Position numbers and translations under genes: made by a program
Shown here: positions 60,219 to 64,000 of the stretch, one piece after another
How the letters are laid out: each line of letters starts with the position of its first letter
Position numbering within the stretch: position 1 is the stretch's first letter
From: Clostridium_B lapidicellarium
GTDB taxonomy: Bacteria; Bacillota; Clostridia; Clostridiales; Clostridiaceae
Direction: 5' to 3'
Assembly (NCBI RefSeq): GCF_041224415.1
Contig: NZ_JBGFFE010000001.1
Span: forward strand, 1 to 64,000
DNA: 64,000 nt
Notes under the pieces: model-generated
Told to the model about the DNA's origin: nothing
The model's input: only the letters and a program-made list of their open reading frames with translations
Databases searched by the model: none

Positions 60219-60242
60219 TTATAATTATTATAACCATTATAA
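60219..60242. promoter_or_regulatory. Tandem overlapping PerR boxes
   Basis: TTATAATTATTATAA (60219-60233) is a perfect match to the PerR consensus TTATAATNATTATAA. A second box, TTATAACCATTATAA (60228-60242), overlaps it and has a single mismatch. They lie in the divergent promoter region between the EcsC and rubrerythrin-VIT1 genes. Confidence 0.7.
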
Positions 60243-60254
60243 GTTGTTTCCAAC

Positions 60255-60283
60255 TTGTAAGTACAGAATTACAGTATTATAAT
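60255..60283 (+). promoter_or_regulatory. Promoter of the rubrerythrin-VIT1 gene
   Basis: TTGTAA (60255-60260) and TATAAT (60278-60283) have a 17-bp spacer. The PerR boxes end 13 bp before the -35. Confidence 0.6.
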
Positions 60284-60340
60284 AGATGTTACATACTTCC
60301 TTTTGAAGTAAAATAAACATATAAAAAGGTCGTAGATAAA

Positions 60341-61222
60341 ATGGAAATAAACAGTGATCTAAATGAAATTTTGGTAAAAATGCAGCAGAGAGAAATAACT
60401 GAAAGACAGATATATATAAATGTAGCTAAAATAGCAAAAGATGAAAGCAACAAAAAAATACTTTTAAAAATAGCGGAAGATGAAAAACAGCATTACAAAT
60501 TTATAAGAACATATACCGATAAAGAGATCCCACCTGATAAAAAGAAGGTATGGTTCTATTCTATTATAGCAAGGATTTTTGGATTTACCTTTGCTGTAAA
60601 GCAAATGGAAGGACGAGAAACTGAAGCTATAAAGGGTTACAGTTATGGTAAGCTGTCAAAGCCTCTCCCGGAATTTTCAAGGATTGCAAAGGATGAAGAA
60701 AAACATGAGTTTCTATTGCTTGACATGCTTGATGAGGAAAAGCTCAAATACATAGGTTCCATAGTACTTGGACTAAATGATGCCCTTGTGGAAATAACGG
60801 GAAGTGTTGCAGGTTTTACTCTTTCCATGGCAAATACCAAAGTGATTGCATTGGCCGGAATAATCACAGGAACATCTGCCACTCTTTCCATGGCTGCCAG
60901 CGAATATATTGCCGAGAAGGCAGAAAATACAAAAAGCGCCATGAAATCCAGTATTTATACCGGAGCTTCCTATTTAATAACCGTTATCCTGCTCATACTT
61001 CCATTTCTTCTTATGCCAAAAGACATGTATATACCGGCACTTATTTTGACTCTTGTCATCGCTATAATCATAATATCCATTTTCAACTATTATATATCCG
61101 TAGCAAAGGGATTCAATTTCAAGCAGAGATTTGCTCAAATGGCAGGGGTAAGCTTGGGAGTTGCTCTTTTTTCCTTCATCGTGGGCTTAATAGTAAAAAA
61201 TATATTTGGAATAAATCTATAA
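60341..61222 (+). CDS. Rubrerythrin-VIT1 fusion, iron/manganese transport and storage-like protein
   Basis: A 293-residue protein. The N-terminal ferritin-like (rubrerythrin-type) domain, about residues 1-130, has the diiron-type helices with EITERQIYINVAKIAKDE, EDEKQHYKFI and KDEEKHEFLL. The C-terminal VIT1/CCC1 membrane domain has GLNDALVEITGSVAGFTLS followed by five membrane helices. Homologues (MbfA in alphaproteobacteria) export iron under peroxide stress. The upstream PerR boxes fit a peroxide-inducible iron-handling role. Start ATG 60341, AAAAGG upstream. Confidence 0.88.
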   Translation: MEINSDLNEILVKMQQREITERQIYINVAKIAKDESNKKILLKIAEDEKQHYKFIRTYTDKEIPPDKKKVWFYSIIARIFGFTFAVKQMEGRETEAIKGYSYGKLSKPLPEFSRIAKDEEKHEFLLLDMLDEEKLKYIGSIVLGLNDALVEITGSVAGFTLSMANTKVIALAGIITGTSATLSMAASEYIAEKAENTKSAMKSSIYTGASYLITVILLILPFLLMPKDMYIPALILTLVIAIIIISIFNYYISVAKGFNFKQRFAQMAGVSLGVALFSFIVGLIVKNIFGINL

Positions 61223-61262
61223 AAATAATGGATAGCTTGTAAGAAGCTACCCATTATTTTAT
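61223..61262. terminator. Bidirectional terminator between convergent genes
   Basis: AAATAATGGATAGCTT (61223-61238) pairs with AAGCTACCCATTATTT (61244-61259) with one mismatch. T-rich tracts follow on both strands. It serves the VIT1 gene and the GAPDH gene. Confidence 0.8.
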
Positions 61263-61299
61263 ATTAATTATTATAGGAAAATTTATGATTTGGCTAAAA

Positions 61300-62358
61300 T
61301 TATATTCTATCTGGAACCTTTTCTTTTTCAGAAGTGATTTCAGATTCCCTTTCCATTTCTTCTGCCACATAATTGACAAGATCTACCGTTCTGCAGGAAT
61401 AAGCCCACTCATTGTCATACCAGGATATTACCTTAGCCATATTTCCTGATGTCATAGTCGAAAGGCCGTCGATTATGGAAGATCTGTCATCTCCCTTATA
61501 ATCTACTGACACCAGAGGCTCGTCAGAATACCCCAATATTCCTTCCATAGGTCCTTCAGCTGCCCTCTTAAAAGCTTTGTTTATCTCCTCTACAGTAACA
61601 GGTTTTGAAAGCTGACATACTAAATCTGTAACAGACACTGTAGCCGTAGGTACCCTAAAAGCAAGTCCATTTAGTTTCCCCTTCAAATTTGGAAGCACCC
61701 TTGCAACTGATTTAGCTGCTCCTGTAGTAGTTGGAATTATGGATTGGCCAGCTGCTCTTGCCCTTCTCAGATCCTTATGGGTTTTGTCCAGTAATCTCTG
61801 ATCGTTTGTATAGGAATGAACTGTAGTCATAAAACCATTTACAATACCGAAGTTTTCATCAAGCACTTTTGCAAAGGGAGCCAGACAATTAGTTGTACAA
61901 GATGCATTTGAAATAATATTGTGGGATTTTACATCAAACTCCTCTTCATTTACTCCCATGACTATTGTTATATCTTCACCTTTAGCAGGTGCTGTAATTA
62001 TAACCTTTTTTGCCCCGGCTTCTATATGCTTATATAGACCTTCCCTAGTTTTAAATTTTCCTGTGGATTCTACTACTATATCCACATTTAACTTGTCCCA
62101 AGGTAAATTCTCAGGATCTTTTTCTCTAAAGATCTTTATTTCAGAACCATTTACAATCATGGAATTCTTCCCTACTTTTACATTTCCTCTAAACTTACCA
62201 TAAGAGGAATCATATTTAAAAAGGTGTGCAAGAGTTTCATCATTTGCTCTAGCATTAATTGCTACGATGTCAACAGTTCCTTTCAATCTCTCCTGGGCAA
62301 TTCTCAAAACCAACCTTCCTATTCTTCCAAAACCATTAATTGCAACTCTTATAGACAT
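61300..62358 (-). CDS. Glyceraldehyde-3-phosphate dehydrogenase, GapB-like
   Basis: A 352-residue phosphorylating GAPDH. NGFGRIGR opens the Rossmann fold, the nucleophile is Cys154 in SNASCTTNCLAP and the C-terminal WYDNEWAYSCR is intact. At the position that in NAD-specific enzymes is an aspartate (VAINDLT), this protein has INARAND, as in NADP-using GapB of Bacillus. NADP use is therefore plausible, perhaps supporting biosynthesis or gluconeogenesis. A short charged extension (SEITSEKEKVPDRI) ends the protein. It is a monocistronic unit. Confidence 0.92.
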   Translation of the reverse strand: MSIRVAINGFGRIGRLVLRIAQERLKGTVDIVAINARANDETLAHLFKYDSSYGKFRGNVKVGKNSMIVNGSEIKIFREKDPENLPWDKLNVDIVVESTGKFKTREGLYKHIEAGAKKVIITAPAKGEDITIVMGVNEEEFDVKSHNIISNASCTTNCLAPFAKVLDENFGIVNGFMTTVHSYTNDQRLLDKTHKDLRRARAAGQSIIPTTTGAAKSVARVLPNLKGKLNGLAFRVPTATVSVTDLVCQLSKPVTVEEINKAFKRAAEGPMEGILGYSDEPLVSVDYKGDDRSSIIDGLSTMTSGNMAKVISWYDNEWAYSCRTVDLVNYVAEEMERESEITSEKEKVPDRI

Positions 62359-62607
62359 TACTTTTTTCCTCCCATAAAATACTTACCTAACCATTAAAAT
62401 TTATTTTCTTCGCATTTATATATGATGTTTATATATATAATTATATACTATATATATTATATATGCAACATATATGCTATGTTATTTATATCAATAATAC
62501 TCATATATGTCAAATTCACTTTTGCCCGCAATATTACAATGATCTATATATTTCAGATATTTAATCCAATTTACTTGCATTTACAAAGCAGCTAAATTAA
62601 AAATATC
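62359..62607. other. AT-rich non-coding stretch between gapB-like gene and gltX
   Basis: No ORF. It is dominated by TATATA tracts (62425-62480) with the partly repeated motif CATATATGC. The GAPDH promoter must be here but the many TATA-like sequences prevent a clear choice. Confidence 0.4.
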
Positions 62608-62636
62608 TTGACACAAGATCTCTATTATTATATCAT
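62608..62636 (+). promoter_or_regulatory. Promoter of gltX
   Basis: TTGACA (62608-62613) and TATCAT (62631-62636) with a 17-bp spacer, giving a start near 62643 and a leader of about 87 nt. Confidence 0.7.
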
Positions 62637-62666
62637 TTAGAGGGTAGCGTCAAGCTCATACTCATG

Positions 62667-62703
62667 ACCTTTCGTCTAAAACAAACGGATGAGAGGTTTT
62701 TAC
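62667..62703 (+). promoter_or_regulatory. Terminator-like hairpin in the gltX leader
   Basis: ACCTTTCGTC (62667-62676) pairs with GATGAGAGGT (62688-62697) including two G-U pairs, followed by TTTTACTTT. ATGAG in the right arm could instead pair with either of two CTCAT copies (62656-62665), so alternative folds exist. There is no T-box signature. Confidence 0.45.
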
Positions 62704-62729
62704 TTTAAAATAAATAGGGGTGAAAAAAA

Positions 62730-64000
62730 ATGGCCAAGGTAAGAACTAGATTTGCACCGAGTCCCACAGGGTATATGCATGTAGGCAATCTAAGAACTGC
62801 CCTCTATACATATCTAATAGCAAAACATGCTGGAGGAGACTTTATACTCAGAATTGAAGATACGGATCAGGGAAGATTTGTAGAAGGTGCTTTAGATATA
62901 ATTTACAATACTTTAAAAATTACAGGTTTAAAATATGACGAAGGACCAGACATAGGCGGCCCAGTAGGTCCATATGTACAAAGCCAGAGAACCGACATAT
63001 ATTTGAAATATGCAAAAAAACTAATAGAAACGGGAAAGGCTTATTATTGTTTTTGTACAAAGGAAAGAATTGATACACTTAGAGCCAATTCCAAGACATC
63101 AGGAGACTATAAGTATGACAAACACTGTCTTCACCTTTCAGAAAAAGAAGTAAAGGAAAAATTAGCTGCCGGTGTACCCCATGTTATAAGACAAAATAAT
63201 CCTGAAACTGGTGTCACAACCTTTCACGATGAAATTTACGGGGACATATCCGTAGACAATTCTGAACTGGATGACATGATACTCATAAAATCCGACGGTT
63301 ATCCAACTTATAATTTTGCAAATGTAATAGACGATCACCTCATGGGAATCACCCACGTAGTAAGAGGCAGCGAGTATCTCTCTTCGGCTCCAAAATACAA
63401 CAGGTTATATGAAGCCTTTGGATGGCAGATTCCAAAATATATTCACTGTCCTCCAATAATGAAAGACCAACATCATAAATTGAGTAAAAGAAATGGTGAT
63501 GCATCTTTTGAAGATCTGCTGGAAAAAGGATATCTTAAAGAAGCCGTCTTAAACTATATAGCCCTTTTAGGCTGGAATCCAGGAAGTGAAAAGGAAATTT
63601 TCAATTTAAAGGAGCTGGTGGAAAATTTCGATTACAGAAATATAAACAAATCGCCAGCAATATTTGACACGGTAAAATTAAAATGGATGAATGGACAGTA
63701 TATCAAAAATATGCAATTAGAAGAATTTAATTCTCTTGCCATTCCCTATTACAAAAAAGTTATTTCAAAAGATTTGGATTTTATGAAAATCAGTAAATTG
63801 CTTAAAACCAGAATTGAAGTACTTACCGAAATACCTAATTTTCTGGATTTCTTTCAGGAACTTCCAGATTATCCTGTGGATATGTATATTCATAAGAGAA
63901 TGAAAACAAATTTACAAAATTCACTTGTCACACTTGAAAAATTTCTTCCAAGAATGGAAGCACTCAATCCCTGGACTTTTGAAAATATAGAAAAATGTTG
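62730..64000 (+). CDS. gltX: Glutamyl-tRNA synthetase (5' part, runs off the window)
   Basis: Class I aminoacyl-tRNA synthetase that charges tRNA-Glu. The first 423 residues are seen, with FAPSPTGYMHVGN (HIGH-type motif), RIEDTDQGR, the zinc-like YCFC region and KLSKRNG (KMSKS-type motif) at about residue 251-257. ATG 62730 follows AGGGGTG. The C-terminal anticodon-binding part begins before the window edge at 64000 and is incomplete. Confidence 0.95.
   Translation, partial: MAKVRTRFAPSPTGYMHVGNLRTALYTYLIAKHAGGDFILRIEDTDQGRFVEGALDIIYNTLKITGLKYDEGPDIGGPVGPYVQSQRTDIYLKYAKKLIETGKAYYCFCTKERIDTLRANSKTSGDYKYDKHCLHLSEKEVKEKLAAGVPHVIRQNNPETGVTTFHDEIYGDISVDNSELDDMILIKSDGYPTYNFANVIDDHLMGITHVVRGSEYLSSAPKYNRLYEAFGWQIPKYIHCPPIMKDQHHKLSKRNGDASFEDLLEKGYLKEAVLNYIALLGWNPGSEKEIFNLKELVENFDYRNINKSPAIFDTVKLKWMNGQYIKNMQLEEFNSLAIPYYKKVISKDLDFMKISKLLKTRIEVLTEIPNFLDFFQELPDYPVDMYIHKRMKTNLQNSLVTLEKFLPRMEALNPWTFENIEKC

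Noticed and set aside
62641..62729. T-box riboswitch for gltX
   Set aside because: No T-box AGGGTGGNACCGCG-like sequence and the leader is far too short.

Overview
The window looks like a chromosomal segment of a low-GC, strictly anaerobic Firmicute, most likely Clostridium sensu stricto. The reasons are AT-rich sequence, GGAGG-type ribosome binding sites, oxygen-sensitive radical and Fe-S fermentation enzymes (4-hydroxybutyryl-CoA dehydratase, 2-hydroxyacyl-CoA dehydratase with its ATPase activator, electron-bifurcating Etf), a YteA-type DksA protein and PerR boxes. Species cannot be fixed from sequence alone. I see no tRNA, rRNA, insertion sequence or CRISPR array. Most genes lie on the minus strand.

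Layout: (1) 1-400, a candidate type I toxin/antisense-RNA pair with a tiny holin-like membrane toxin. (2) 505-4643, rlmH, an ABC-F ribosome-protection ATPase with a long leader, and an M3 oligopeptidase. (3) 4697-13958, a peptide-antibiotic defence block: an OmpR-type two-component pair, two stacked ABC exporters of the MutFEG/CprABC and BcrA kind, an AgrC/AgrA-like pair and a small DUF5316-like membrane protein. (4) 14262-19076, a 4-hydroxybutyrate operon (abfD, NifU-like protein, Cys-rich protein, CoA-transferase, permease) behind a sigma-54 promoter. (5) 19329-20774, a PAS/AAA+/Fis sigma-54 activator. (6) 21074-25702, a second sigma-54-type operon with ACP, acyl ligase, LuxE-like and LuxC-like proteins, followed by a MaoC hydratase. 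(7) 25985-28900, arsRDAC without an efflux pump. (8) 29144-41813, a ten-gene 2-hydroxy-acid reduction operon plus its GntR-type regulator. (9) 42111-60160, mixed accessory genes: nitroreductase, YteA, QueG-like protein, orphan HsdM, metallo-hydrolase with an XRE-TPR regulator, a broken AraC gene, a rifampin-phosphotransferase-like protein with TetR and a 50-residue membrane peptide, VanZ, a membrane methyltransferase with a Fur-like box, SGNH/DUF4434 pair, Imm53-like protein, a frameshifted pirin, and EcsC. (10) 60219-64000, a rubrerythrin-VIT1 protein behind tandem PerR boxes, a GapB-like GAPDH, and the 5' part of gltX.

How parts work together: in region 4, 4-hydroxybutyrate would be imported, converted to its CoA ester and dehydrated to crotonyl-CoA. 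The neighbouring activator probably drives both flanking operons, because both carry -24/-12 promoters with related TTGCAT/GTTGC-type upstream sites. In region 8, import, racemisation, CoA activation, radical dehydration and ferredoxin-coupled enoyl-CoA reduction of a 2-hydroxy acid are encoded together. The most interesting candidates are the sigma-54 regulon joining 4-hydroxybutyrate dehydration with a LuxC/LuxE-type reductase, the self-contained 2-hydroxy-acid operon, and the type I toxin locus.
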